A DNA stretch of 12,104 nucleotides from Bacillota bacterium. GTDB lineage: Bacteria; Bacillota; Clostridia; Christensenellales; CAG-138. The position numbers and the translations under genes were made by a program. This document shows, in pieces, positions 5,142 through 12,033 of the stretch. Below the pieces are notes generated by a model that saw only the letters and a program-made list of their open reading frames with translations, had not been told where the DNA came from and ran no database searches. Where the stretch lies: the NCBI GenBank assembly GCA_023451115.1, contig JAEXFV010000055.1, positions 1-12,104 of the forward strand. Reading direction: 5' to 3'. Position 1 is the stretch's first letter, and every line of letters starts with the position of its first letter.

Positions 5142-6618
5142 GTTTTTTGGCTCAATCCGCTTCCGGATTGTAGCCATCTATCTGATTGTGCTCATTTTGG
5201 CGTTTGTGGCGGTAAGCGCCACGGTTACCAGCATTGTAGAGGATTTTCAGGTCAATCAGCGTACTACGGAGCAGGTGGAGGACACTGTGCGCCTTGCTTT
5301 GGAGGCGGGCCAGATCCTGCAGCAGCAGGATGTGGAAAGTTTGTATGCGCTCTTGTTGGAGCGGGCTCAGTCTTTGGGCGGACGGGTTTTGTATCTGGAT
5401 ACGGATGCCGTTGTACAGGTTGACACGGCCTCCCGTTATAACGGCTACCGGCTGCCTTACCGTGAAGTGCGGGAAATCCTGGTGGATAACCGTGCATCTG
5501 CTTTGGGATACCATAAGTTAAAAAATATCAGTGAAAGCGATGATGCACTTTTGCCGTTTGTTACCTCCACCAACTGGGTGGTTTATTATGCTGCGCCTGT
5601 TACGCTGGATGGGGAACGTATGGGGGTAATGCTGTATGCGTCCTCTATTCAGGATGTGGTAGACAGTGTCAACGATATTTCCCGGCGTATCGGCGTGGTA
5701 TTTTTGGTGTGCGCTGTTGGCGTAGGCGTAATCAGCCTGCTGGTTTCCGGCTGGTTGACCAAGCCGATTATTCAGCTGACCAATGCCATTCGCCGGGTAG
5801 GGGCCCAAGGCTACAGCGAGCGGGTGCCGGTACGTGGCAAGGATGAGCTTGCGCAATTGTCCGAAGCCTTCAACATTATGAGTGAAAAGCTGGAAAACCA
5901 TGACCGGCTGCGGGACGAATTTGTCTCCAATGCTTCCCATGAATTAAAAACGCCGTTATCCACCATGAAGATTCTTGCGGAATCCATGCTGTATCAGGAT
6001 GGGATGGATCCGGACACCACGAAAGAATTCTTCCAGGATATCGACCATGAGGTGGACCGGCTCACGCAGATCATCAACGACCTGCTTCGGCTGGTGCAGG
6101 AGGAACGAGCGGACGGTGGGCTTAACCTGGCTGCCGTTCAGATGGAGGCGCTGGTGCAGCGGGTAATCGACCGGCTGATGCCGCTTGCAAAGAAAAAAGG
6201 CATTCGGCTGGAGCGCAAGCTGCTGCCATTGCGGCTGGAGGCAGATGAAGCCAGGCTGGAGCAAGTGGTGACCAATTTAATCGATAACGCGCTTAAATAT
6301 ACAGACAAGGGAAGCGTTGCAGTTATGCTCAAGCCGGATGGCAACCAGGCGGTGCTTTCTGTGCGGGATACGGGCATCGGCATTCCAAAAGAGTCTATCC
6401 CACGCTTGTTTGAGCGGTTTTACCGGGTGGATAAAGCCCGCAGCCGCGACACTGGCGGCACAGGGCTGGGCCTTTCCATTGTGGAGCGTATTGTGGCCTT
6501 GCACGGTGGATACATCCAGGTGGAAAGCGTGTTGGGCCGCGGCACTACCTTTACCGTGCGTTTGCCCTTAGCCCAGCAAGCTGCGGTTGCGGACAAAGGA
6601 GGCGGCAAGAATGGGTAG
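5134..6618 (+). CDS. Membrane sensor histidine kinase with HAMP domain
   Basis: Predicted inner-membrane kinase that autophosphorylates and passes phosphate to the upstream-encoded regulator. Numbered from the ATG at 5134 (494 aa): transmembrane helix 1 (about 11-33), an extracytoplasmic sensor region of about 150 residues, transmembrane helix 2 (about 186-207), HAMP domain (about 208-258), dimerisation domain with H269 in SHELKTPL, then the ATPase domain with N box NLIDNALKY (about 380-388), G1 DTGIGIP, F box ERFYRVDKARSRD and G2 GGTGLGLSI. The ATG overlaps the regulator stop as ATGCGTAG. A TTG two codons upstream (5128) is an alternative start with a better-placed GGTGGG. The sensor region has no conserved domain I can name. 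The 3' end overlaps the next gene by the same kind of 8-bp junction (ATGGGTAG). Confidence 0.93.
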   Translation: MRRFFGSIRFRIVAIYLIVLILAFVAVSATVTSIVEDFQVNQRTTEQVEDTVRLALEAGQILQQQDVESLYALLLERAQSLGGRVLYLDTDAVVQVDTASRYNGYRLPYREVREILVDNRASALGYHKLKNISESDDALLPFVTSTNWVVYYAAPVTLDGERMGVMLYASSIQDVVDSVNDISRRIGVVFLVCAVGVGVISLLVSGWLTKPIIQLTNAIRRVGAQGYSERVPVRGKDELAQLSEAFNIMSEKLENHDRLRDEFVSNASHELKTPLSTMKILAESMLYQDGMDPDTTKEFFQDIDHEVDRLTQIINDLLRLVQEERADGGLNLAAVQMEALVQRVIDRLMPLAKKKGIRLERKLLPLRLEADEARLEQVVTNLIDNALKYTDKGSVAVMLKPDGNQAVLSVRDTGIGIPKESIPRLFERFYRVDKARSRDTGGTGLGLSIVERIVALHGGYIQVESVLGRGTTFTVRLPLAQQAAVADKGGGKNG

Positions 6619-7576
6619 TTTGCCTATGCGATTGGTTTGCCTGCTGTTGTGCTGTTTGCTGCTTACGGGATGTGCGCAAAATGTGGTGCAGGAAGACCGA
6701 TATCAGGATGCCCTGCCGGATATCGATCCGGAAGCAGGTGTGGCAAAGGACCGGGAAGTCACACTATATTACCGCCTGGCCGATGAGCCGGCGCTGGTGC
6801 CTGTTGTGCAAACCATTTCCGTGCGTTCCAGCGAATATGCCGAGTTTGCGGTGCTGCGCAAGCTGCTGGAAGGGCCTCCCTCTCTTTCGCAAGGGCTGCA
6901 AAGTGCAATCCCGGAGGGCACGCGTTTGGTGTCCGCGTATCGGGATGGCAGCATCCTGTATGTTACCCTTAGCCGGGAGTTTATTGACAATGCAGGGCAG
7001 CAGAACGACCAGGAGGAGCGCCAGGTTGCCCGCAGGCTCAGCGTATACGCCGTGGTGAATTCTCTTTGCGGCATTCCCAACGCCAGCTTTTCTACTGTTC
7101 AAATTCGGGTGGATTTAAACGGTACAGGAGAAGGCGTGGGAGTTTCCCCCAGCTTGTTGGGCTTTTCTGATGTGGGAGTGGGCACGCAATGGTTGGAGCC
7201 TATGGGGTTTGAACAATCTGTGGTGGTAACGCCCCAGCTTACCGCTGAACTGTTGCTGGCTCACCTGGCTGCGGACGAGCATGCGGCGGCATATCCCTTG
7301 TTTGCGGAAAGCGAAACGGGAGGCCTGCAAAAGCCGGATTACGCCACAGTGGAAACACAGATGAAAACCCTGGGCACCATTGATGATTTTACAATCCGCA
7401 GCGCCCAGGAGGAAGAGAACGGACGTTCTGCAGAGGTGCGGGCGGATATCGCATGGACTCCCCGGGGAGAAGCCCAGCGCACTGTGGAGAACGTTTCCAT
7501 ACAGATGTTGCGGGAGGGCGAAATCTATAAGATGGGATATCGTTCGCTGCTGAGCGCTTTACAAGCGGAGGGATAA
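6611..7576 (+). CDS. GerMN-domain lipoprotein, one GerMN module plus C-terminal domain
   Basis: Predicted membrane-anchored lipoprotein on the outer face. The start ATG at 6611 follows AAAGGAGG (6596-6603); an earlier in-frame start would add eight residues. The 321-residue product has a hydrophobic leader ending in lipobox LLTGC (lipidated Cys21), a GerMN module (about 50-168: a VTLYYR strand, then LRKLLEGPP, AIPEGTRLVSAYRDGSILYV, SREF and VVNSLCGIPN, the usual order of that fold) and a C-terminal alpha/beta region (about 203-318) that I do not recognise. GerMN domains occur in sporulation protein GerM and in actinobacterial LpqB, the partner of the MtrAB system. Here it overlaps the kinase gene by 8 bp, so a role with that kinase is likely but inferred. 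No catalytic motif is evident. Confidence 0.88.
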   Translation: MGSLPMRLVCLLLCCLLLTGCAQNVVQEDRYQDALPDIDPEAGVAKDREVTLYYRLADEPALVPVVQTISVRSSEYAEFAVLRKLLEGPPSLSQGLQSAIPEGTRLVSAYRDGSILYVTLSREFIDNAGQQNDQEERQVARRLSVYAVVNSLCGIPNASFSTVQIRVDLNGTGEGVGVSPSLLGFSDVGVGTQWLEPMGFEQSVVVTPQLTAELLLAHLAADEHAAAYPLFAESETGGLQKPDYATVETQMKTLGTIDDFTIRSAQEEENGRSAEVRADIAWTPRGEAQRTVENVSIQMLREGEIYKMGYRSLLSALQAEG

Positions 7577-7579
7577 GAG

Positions 7580-9145
7580 ATGAGACAGAGAAAATCCCAT
7601 TGGAAGATTTGCGCCTTATGCCTGGCGGCGGCATTGCTGCTAAGCGGCTGTAATATCAATGAAAGCGCCCCGGATGAACTGCCTGTGAGCAGCGATACCC
7701 CCCCGCCTTTGGCTGGGGATGATAACGGAACGTTTCGCGCCGCCCTTTATTTTAAAACGGAGGATGGGCTGCGACTGGCTGCGGAGCAGCGGGAGATCCT
7801 GCGGGAGAATAGGCAGAGTTATGCAGAAGCCGCAGTGAGGGCTTTGTGCGACGGGCCCCAGAGCGGGTCGCTGCAGGGGGTAATTCCAGCCGGGCTGGAG
7901 GTGTCCAGGGTAGAATTGGCGGGCAACGTATGCAATGTGTACCTGGAAGGCCGTATGCCCCAAAACGATACCCAGTTTTTAGCCGCACGGGCGGCGATTG
8001 CGGCTACCGTGTCTCAAAATGAAGGGATACAGTATGTGGATATTTTTGTCAACGGAATACAACCGGGTTACATGGGAAGGCCGCTGGGCGTAGCCCAACA
8101 GCCCGAGGAGATGCTGGATACCTACCTGGCAAACTTGAAGCAGTCCATTGCCGGCGTGGAAGAATCCGAAGTGACACCATTTGATAGCCGGTTGGTGGCC
8201 TTCTATTTTTCAGACAGCGCAAAAGAACACCTGCTTTGTGATGTGCGCACCGTTGCCTATGACCGAAGCGCAGATCTTACCGTTGTATTGCAAACGGTGA
8301 TTGAAGAATTGATGGCAGGGCCGTTGGAGAGCCAGGGAAGAGAAAGCGCGCTGCCTGCAGACATGCGCCTGACCAAGCAGGAGGATGGGAGAGATGCCAT
8401 TGCTTACCAGCAGGAAATTCCTTTGGCAGCCCAGGACGCTGCCACTCCAGCGGAATTGCTCTGGCAATCGGATCTGCCCCAGGGGCAGCAGATTATAGAA
8501 TTGTATTTCAACACGCCTGCGGATGATTTTGATGAGACTTTGGCTTTTGGCTCTATCGTATATACCGTCACCGGCTTCTGCCCGAATATAGGCGGCGTAC
8601 GGATTTATTTGGGGGATCAGGCCGCTTCGCCCGACCAGGTAGGCAGCAATGCTCCAACAGGAAGGGATTATTTTACCCGGGAAGATTTTCAAAGGCAGAT
8701 TGGACATACGGTGGCGCTTTCATTCCCCGAGCTGGATGGAACGGGGCTGCACACGGTGCTGCGCTGCATGCGCCAGGATGAAGCCTATGATCCCCTGAAG
8801 CGGGTGCAGGAGCTATTTACCGGTTCTGCTGACCCGGGAGTGGCTTATCCGGGATTTGCCCAGGAGGATATTTTAGGCGTATACCTGCAAGGGGATATGG
8901 CTGTAGTCAACTGGAAAGCGGGATTCCTGGAAAAATTGCGGGCAACCGTTGAGAGCAATGCAACCCTGTTGCCGGAAAATACCCGGGAGCAGATGATCCT
9001 GTATGGTGTAATCAATACCCTTACCAATTTTCCCGGCATACAACGGGTTTGGATGCTGGAGGATGGGCAGCGCATTGCGGACAGCGCAAAAAGGATTTAT
9101 TTGGGCAACCCACTCCTGCGGGATCCGGGGCTAATGCTGGATTAA
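7580..9145 (+). CDS. GerMN-domain lipoprotein with three GerMN-like modules
   Basis: A second surface lipoprotein starting 3 bp after the previous stop, with GGAGGGA (7567-7573) as binding site across that stop. The 521-residue protein has a signal peptide with lipobox LSGC (Cys24) and a Pro-rich linker. Three repeated modules can be traced. The first (52-162) runs AALYFKTEDG, VRALCDGPQ, VIPAGLEVSRVEL, VCNVYL, VDIFVNG. The second (204-345) runs LVAFYFSDSA, VIEELMAGP, ALPADMRL, VYTVTGF, GVRIYLG. The third (376-508) runs HTVALSFPELDG, RVQELFTGSA, ILGVYLQGDMAVVNW, ILYGVINTLTNFPGIQRVWML. The first is clearly GerMN; the second and third are more diverged and were judged by order of strands and helices. 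Last gene of the operon; no terminator lies in the 80 bases after the stop. Likely an envelope or sporulation role with the adjacent kinase (inference). Confidence 0.87.
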   Translation: MRQRKSHWKICALCLAAALLLSGCNINESAPDELPVSSDTPPPLAGDDNGTFRAALYFKTEDGLRLAAEQREILRENRQSYAEAAVRALCDGPQSGSLQGVIPAGLEVSRVELAGNVCNVYLEGRMPQNDTQFLAARAAIAATVSQNEGIQYVDIFVNGIQPGYMGRPLGVAQQPEEMLDTYLANLKQSIAGVEESEVTPFDSRLVAFYFSDSAKEHLLCDVRTVAYDRSADLTVVLQTVIEELMAGPLESQGRESALPADMRLTKQEDGRDAIAYQQEIPLAAQDAATPAELLWQSDLPQGQQIIELYFNTPADDFDETLAFGSIVYTVTGFCPNIGGVRIYLGDQAASPDQVGSNAPTGRDYFTREDFQRQIGHTVALSFPELDGTGLHTVLRCMRQDEAYDPLKRVQELFTGSADPGVAYPGFAQEDILGVYLQGDMAVVNWKAGFLEKLRATVESNATLLPENTREQMILYGVINTLTNFPGIQRVWMLEDGQRIADSAKRIYLGNPLLRDPGLMLD

Positions 9146-9226
9146 TCCTGCAAGAGCGTCAACATCATAAAAAATAGTAGAATTTCCTGCCGTACCACAC
9201 AATAAAATTTGATAGGTAAAACGATG

Positions 9227-9261
9227 AAAAGCCGCATAAACACTATGTTTTTGCGGCTTTT
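9227..9261. terminator. Bidirectional terminator between convergent int and lipoprotein operon
   Basis: A perfect 10-bp stem AAAAGCCGCA (9227-9236) with TGCGGCTTTT (9252-9261); inside it AAAC and GTTT can extend the helix. The A/T run on each side gives a U-run on either strand, so it can serve both convergent transcripts. Confidence 0.7.
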
Positions 9262-9275
9262 CGCGTTCCTGCGTC

Positions 9276-9307
9276 AGCGGTCAAAAAATGCCGTTTGACG
9301 CTTTTTT
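9276..9307 (+). terminator. Second terminator, rightward
   Basis: AGCGGTCAAA (9276-9285) pairs with TTTGACGCT (9294-9302) with a single bulged G and a short loop, followed by six T residues (9302-9307). It would stop rightward transcripts before they run into the integrase gene antisense. Confidence 0.5.
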
Positions 9308-9373
9308 GCCGCCCTAACTCGACGGGGCGATATAAAAGGCTATAAGAAGCGGTAAAAAGATAAGGCGGTCAAA
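9277..9373. repeat. Short direct repeats next to int, candidate integrase arm sites
   Basis: GCGGTCAAA occurs at 9277-9285 and 9365-9373, with a variant GCGGTAAAA at 9349-9357, all in one orientation. Between them lies a near-tandem pair, TATAAAAGGC (9331-9340) and TATAAGAAGC (9341-9350). Tn916 integrase has an N-terminal domain that binds direct repeats inside the element ends, and this is where such repeats should be. The assignment is inferred. Confidence 0.35.
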
Positions 9374-10673
9374 GCTCCATTTCCTTGTGTTTTTTCTTTG
9401 TCGTTCCTTTTTCTTTTTTCGTGCCCGCTTCCTTTGCCTGTGCCGGGGCTGCCTTTTCTACTGCGCCGTGATAGGCGTCCAACACCTCCTTTTTTCGCTC
9501 CAGGCGCACATCAACATATCGGGCGGTTACTGCTTCAAAGTTCATGGATAAGCCAAGCGACGCGCCGATACCCGCAAGCGTATGTCCCAAGACTTCGCCC
9601 ACGGTATAGAAGTCGCCTGTCAGTTGGTGCATATTCGTAGCTGCCGTATGGCGCAAATCGTGAAAACGGATATGCGGCATTTCCAAATCTTCAAGAAGTT
9701 TACCAAACTGCGACGATACCCAAGACGCATTGATAGGCGCACCGTCCGGCTTCGCTACAACAAGGTCATTGTCGTAGTAAGGTTTTCCGTCCTTTTCTGC
9801 CTGTTCCTTTTGCGCTTCCTGCACCGCAAACTGTTTGAGAAAAAACGGGCGGGCAAGGTCAGTAATGGGTAGCGTCCTGCCGTTGGATTTCGGCGGTGCC
9901 ATTTCTTCAATGGTTTTTGTTTTCGGCGGCACCTTAAAAGGTAGCTGCTCGGAAACGTCAAAGGTGTTGTTTTCCAAATCCACGTTACGCCAACGTAAGC
10001 CCAAAATCTCGGAACGGCGCATACCGTACAGCCCGCCAAGAATAACGGGCATTTCCCAAACCGTACCCTCGACGCGCTGCATGAGTGCCTTGACTTGCTC
10101 CGGCGTGTAAGGGTCGGGGGTCTTATCGCCCTTGCCAAACTTTGTGAGCGTGTCCCGCGCTGCATTGGTTTCGATATACCGATACTTGCGGGCGTGTCCC
10201 AGTGCTACGCTCAAAACACGCTTTGCCCCCGCTGCGGTAGACGGTTTCAAGCCCTTGTCGATAATCTGCTGAAACATCTTGTCTACCATAGCGGGGGTAA
10301 GCTGATTAAGGGCAACGCCGCCAATATAGGGATTGATATAGTTTGCAATGGTCTTTTTGTACCCGTCGTAAGTAGAGGGGCGCAAGTTTACCCTTGCATA
10401 GCTTTCCACCCATTCATTGAGATAGTGGGCGACGGTCTGCTTTCCCTGTGAAGAAATGGACGCGATTTGTCCGGGGCTTTGGAGCTTCGTTTTCATTTCC
10501 GCTTCATGCTGCGCCGCTTCGCGTTTGGTTGCAAATCCTCGCTTTGTATAGGATTTTTTCGCCCCGTCGGGGGCGGTGTACTTTATATCAACGTCGTAAA
10601 CTGTACCCGGTCGCCCGGTTAGTACGCCGTTGCTGTCGCGTTTGTTCTTTGCCTGTCTTGTTCTGATTGCCAT
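9369..10673 (-). CDS. int: Tyrosine recombinase/integrase, Tn916 family
   Basis: Catalyses insertion and excision of the element by strand exchange through a 3'-phosphotyrosine. The 434-residue protein has an N-terminal arm-binding-type domain (about 1-65), a core-binding SAM-like domain (about 77-175) and a catalytic domain (about 188-402). Active-site residues visible are R219 in GLYGMRRSEILGLRW, H338-D-L-R341 in FHDLRHTAA, H364 in EVLGH, and the probable nucleophile Y386 in TARYVDV. The gap from H364 to Y386 is 22 residues, longer than the 9 or so in Xer-like recombinases. A lysine-rich tail (about 414-430) ends the protein. The start lies 3 bp after the xis stop, with AAGGGGG as binding site. 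It is the outermost gene of the element and convergent with the lipoprotein operon. Confidence 0.97.
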   Translation of the reverse strand: MAIRTRQAKNKRDSNGVLTGRPGTVYDVDIKYTAPDGAKKSYTKRGFATKREAAQHEAEMKTKLQSPGQIASISSQGKQTVAHYLNEWVESYARVNLRPSTYDGYKKTIANYINPYIGGVALNQLTPAMVDKMFQQIIDKGLKPSTAAGAKRVLSVALGHARKYRYIETNAARDTLTKFGKGDKTPDPYTPEQVKALMQRVEGTVWEMPVILGGLYGMRRSEILGLRWRNVDLENNTFDVSEQLPFKVPPKTKTIEEMAPPKSNGRTLPITDLARPFFLKQFAVQEAQKEQAEKDGKPYYDNDLVVAKPDGAPINASWVSSQFGKLLEDLEMPHIRFHDLRHTAATNMHQLTGDFYTVGEVLGHTLAGIGASLGLSMNFEAVTARYVDVRLERKKEVLDAYHGAVEKAAPAQAKEAGTKKEKGTTKKKHKEMEL

Positions 10674-10676
10674 AGC

Positions 10677-10913
10677 TTAACCCCCTTGTCCTGCCGGGGG
10701 CTTCGCCGCTATCTTTGCTCTGTGGTACCAATCCCAAATAGCAGCGTCGGCTATCAATCGGCGGTTTCCATTTTGTATATATTCAAGCTCTCCGCTATCC
10801 ATAAGCTCGCGCAATTTATTTTCCCCGATACCGCTGATTTTGCTCATTTGCTCAACGGTCTTTAACATAGGGAATACAGGGATAACAGGGCTTGCTGTTT
10901 CCTTTTTTGCCAT
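10677..10913 (-). CDS. xis: Excisionase (Tn916 Xis-like, MerR-type winged helix)
   Basis: A small DNA-bending protein that directs the integrase toward excision. The 78-residue product has an N-terminal extension, a helix-turn-helix (about 18-42: TVEQMSKISGIGENKLRELM) and a wing (YIQNGNRRLI, about 45-54). The segments IGENKLR and NGNR match those in Tn916 Xis. The ATG at 10911-10913 is chosen because AAAGGGGG lies eight bases upstream; an in-frame ATG at 10929-10931 would add six residues but has no binding site, and the real site would then be inside the gene. It lies 3 bp from int and the two are surely co-transcribed. Confidence 0.87.
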   Translation of the reverse strand: MAKKETASPVIPVFPMLKTVEQMSKISGIGENKLRELMDSGELEYIQNGNRRLIADAAIWDWYHRAKIAAKPPAGQGG

Positions 10914-10976
10914 AGGAATACCCCCTTTCATAGAATGGCTAAAAGGTCAATTTACGAAAAAGAGCTTTAATCAGAC

Positions 10977-11028
10977 GGTTGTTAGCACAACCTCACGGGA
11001 GTTTCACCCCTGCATGGTTCTCATGCAG
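10977..11028. other. Two perfect hairpins in the spacer upstream of xis
   Basis: GGTTGT (10977-10982) pairs with ACAACC (10987-10992) over a 4-base loop, and CTGCATG (11010-11016) pairs with CATGCAG (11022-11028) over a 5-base loop. Neither has a T-tract. They lie in the 434-bp spacer between the HTH gene and xis, which otherwise holds only the possible 45-aa gene and the inverted repeat at 11304-11335. They could be RNA structures in the leader of xis-int (minus), in the leader of the 45-aa gene (plus), or protein-binding sites. Confidence 0.45.
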
Positions 11029-11088
11029 CCCTACCCATTGCCTGCGACGCTTCTAACGCTCGGACTATGGCTATAAGGGAGTATCATT

Positions 11089-11226
11089 ATGTATTTTACG
11101 CGTCGTCGCCCACAAGCCGCTACGCTTGTTTTCCGGCGCGGTGTTGGTCGCTCGGCTTATCCCCGAAAGAGTAATAGCGTCATGGCGCACCCGCCGTATA
11201 GCTCGGCGCAAAAGGAACGTATCTGA
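11089..11226 (+). CDS. Possible 45-aa basic protein on the opposite strand of the element
   Basis: An ATG at 11089 follows AAGGGAG (11075-11081) with seven bases of spacing, which is a good site. The frame runs 45 codons (beginning MYFTRRRPQA and ending SSAQKERI) to TGA at 11224-11226. The product is rich in Arg, Ser and Pro and has no clear domain or membrane segment. It is opposite in direction to all other genes of the element. The strong binding site and the length in a G/C-rich region favour a real gene; the odd composition and lack of a recognised family argue against. Two overlapping open frames (11126-11383 and an 18-codon GTG frame at 11327-11383) are less convincing. Confidence 0.35.
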   Translation: MYFTRRRPQAATLVFRRGVGRSAYPRKSNSVMAHPPYSSAQKERI

Positions 11227-11303
11227 TTTGCCCTATACTGCGCCGCCGTTCTCTTGCGACGCTTTCTTTTTCAAGGAGCATAAGGGGCTATTTGCTTCAC
11301 GCT

Positions 11304-11335
11304 GCGAAACTGAAAAGGGGGATAAAGTGTTTCGC
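11304..11335. repeat. Inverted repeat downstream of the HTH gene
   Basis: Perfect 7-base arms GCGAAAC (11304-11310) and GTTTCGC (11329-11335) flank an 18-base loop containing the purine run GAAAAGGGGG. On the minus strand it lies just after the stop of the HTH gene and could slow or end its transcript, though no U-tract follows. On the plus strand the loop would display a ribosome-binding-like run. Confidence 0.3.
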
Positions 11336-11347
11336 TTTGGTCGGCAG

Positions 11348-11605
11348 CTATTCAGCCCTGAATGTGAGGATAGCCCTCATTAGCTTTGCTTGCAGCCGTT
11401 CACGAATATCCTCGTCCACGCCGTAATAGGCGTTGCCGCGCTCGTCGTAGAGCTTACGCATAGACAGACTTGCTATGTAGCCGCTAAAGTGCTGCAAGAC
11501 AATTTTCATAGCGTCCGGGTCGCCCTTTGTCGCTGCCAAAATGACAGGATAAGGAACAAGGGCGATTTCCGGGTAGTCGGATTGTTTACCATTCGTCCCA
11601 TTCAT
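11348..11605 (-). CDS. Small regulatory protein of conjugative elements (HTH_16 / Tn916 Orf8-like)
   Basis: The 85-residue product has the pattern seen in the small helix-turn-helix protein beside the sigma-like gene in Tn916-family elements: VPYPVILAATKGDPDAMKIVLQHFSGYI (about 17-44), a helix pair with a Gly-Asp-Pro turn like sigma region 2, and a C-terminal helix DEDIRERLQAKLMRAILTF. Its start lies inside the 3' end of the sigma-like gene (20-bp overlap, different frame) with GGAGG eight to nine bases upstream, so the two are translationally coupled. Together they probably act as a split sigma factor-like pair or as a regulator of transfer or excision genes. The exact role is not settled by the sequence. 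Confidence 0.82.
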   Translation of the reverse strand: MNGTNGKQSDYPEIALVPYPVILAATKGDPDAMKIVLQHFSGYIASLSMRKLYDERGNAYYGVDEDIRERLQAKLMRAILTFRAE

Positions 11606-12026
11606 CAGCGTGTTCCTCCAAATATCGTTTTAGCAGTTCAAAAGAGCTTGTCCGTCTGTACTGTATCGTGCTGCGCGACGTGTCGAAAATCTTTCCAATC
11701 TCAACGTCGGTCATTCCTGCAAAGTAATACAGCAGTACGGCCTTGCGCTTTTCTTCCGGCAAGGTGCGGAGAGCTTCGGCTATCAGTTTTGCTGTTATCC
11801 GTTTCCCTGCAATGTTAAATCCCGGCTCCGCTTGTTCGCTTTCAAAATACTTGTCGCGGGTATAAAGCTGCCGTTCCTCATGCAAGGCAAGGTCGGAAAA
11901 AGTTACCTCCTTAACTCTGTGCCGCCGGATTTCCTCATGGGCGTTGCAGGCTTCGTTATGCAGCACCCGTTTGCAGTAACTTTGAAAGATACATTGCTTC
12001 TGAAATTCCACGCGATTAGGTTCCAT
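11586..12026 (-). CDS. Sigma-70 region-4 family protein of a conjugative element (Tn916 Orf7-like)
   Basis: A 146-residue protein whose C-terminal half (about 82-136) is a sigma-70 region-4 helix-turn-helix: ALRTLPEEKRKAVLLYYFAGMTDVEIGKIFDTSRSTIQYRR. The N-terminal half has no clear region 2; the small partner protein next to it may supply that part. In Tn916 the equivalent gene controls element genes together with its neighbour. The ATG at 12024-12026 follows AAAGGAGGTGAG, an excellent binding site. The frame stays open upstream to the window edge, so a longer form cannot be excluded but is not favoured. The binding site lies in a predicted hairpin. Confidence 0.88.
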   Translation of the reverse strand: MEPNRVEFQKQCIFQSYCKRVLHNEACNAHEEIRRHRVKEVTFSDLALHEERQLYTRDKYFESEQAEPGFNIAGKRITAKLIAEALRTLPEEKRKAVLLYYFAGMTDVEIGKIFDTSRSTIQYRRTSSFELLKRYLEEHADEWDEW

Positions 12027-12033
12027 GTTCTCA

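Noticed and set aside
428..9336. GCGATATAAA found both at 428-437 (near ssrA) and at 9327-9336 (near int), considered as attachment repeats
   Set aside because: Only ten bases and A/T-rich; such matches are expected by chance, and the two places would belong to different elements.
11126..11383. An 85-codon plus-strand frame in the spacer of the element
   Set aside because: No ribosome binding site at its start; it overlaps the better-supported 45-aa frame out of phase and runs into the HTH gene.
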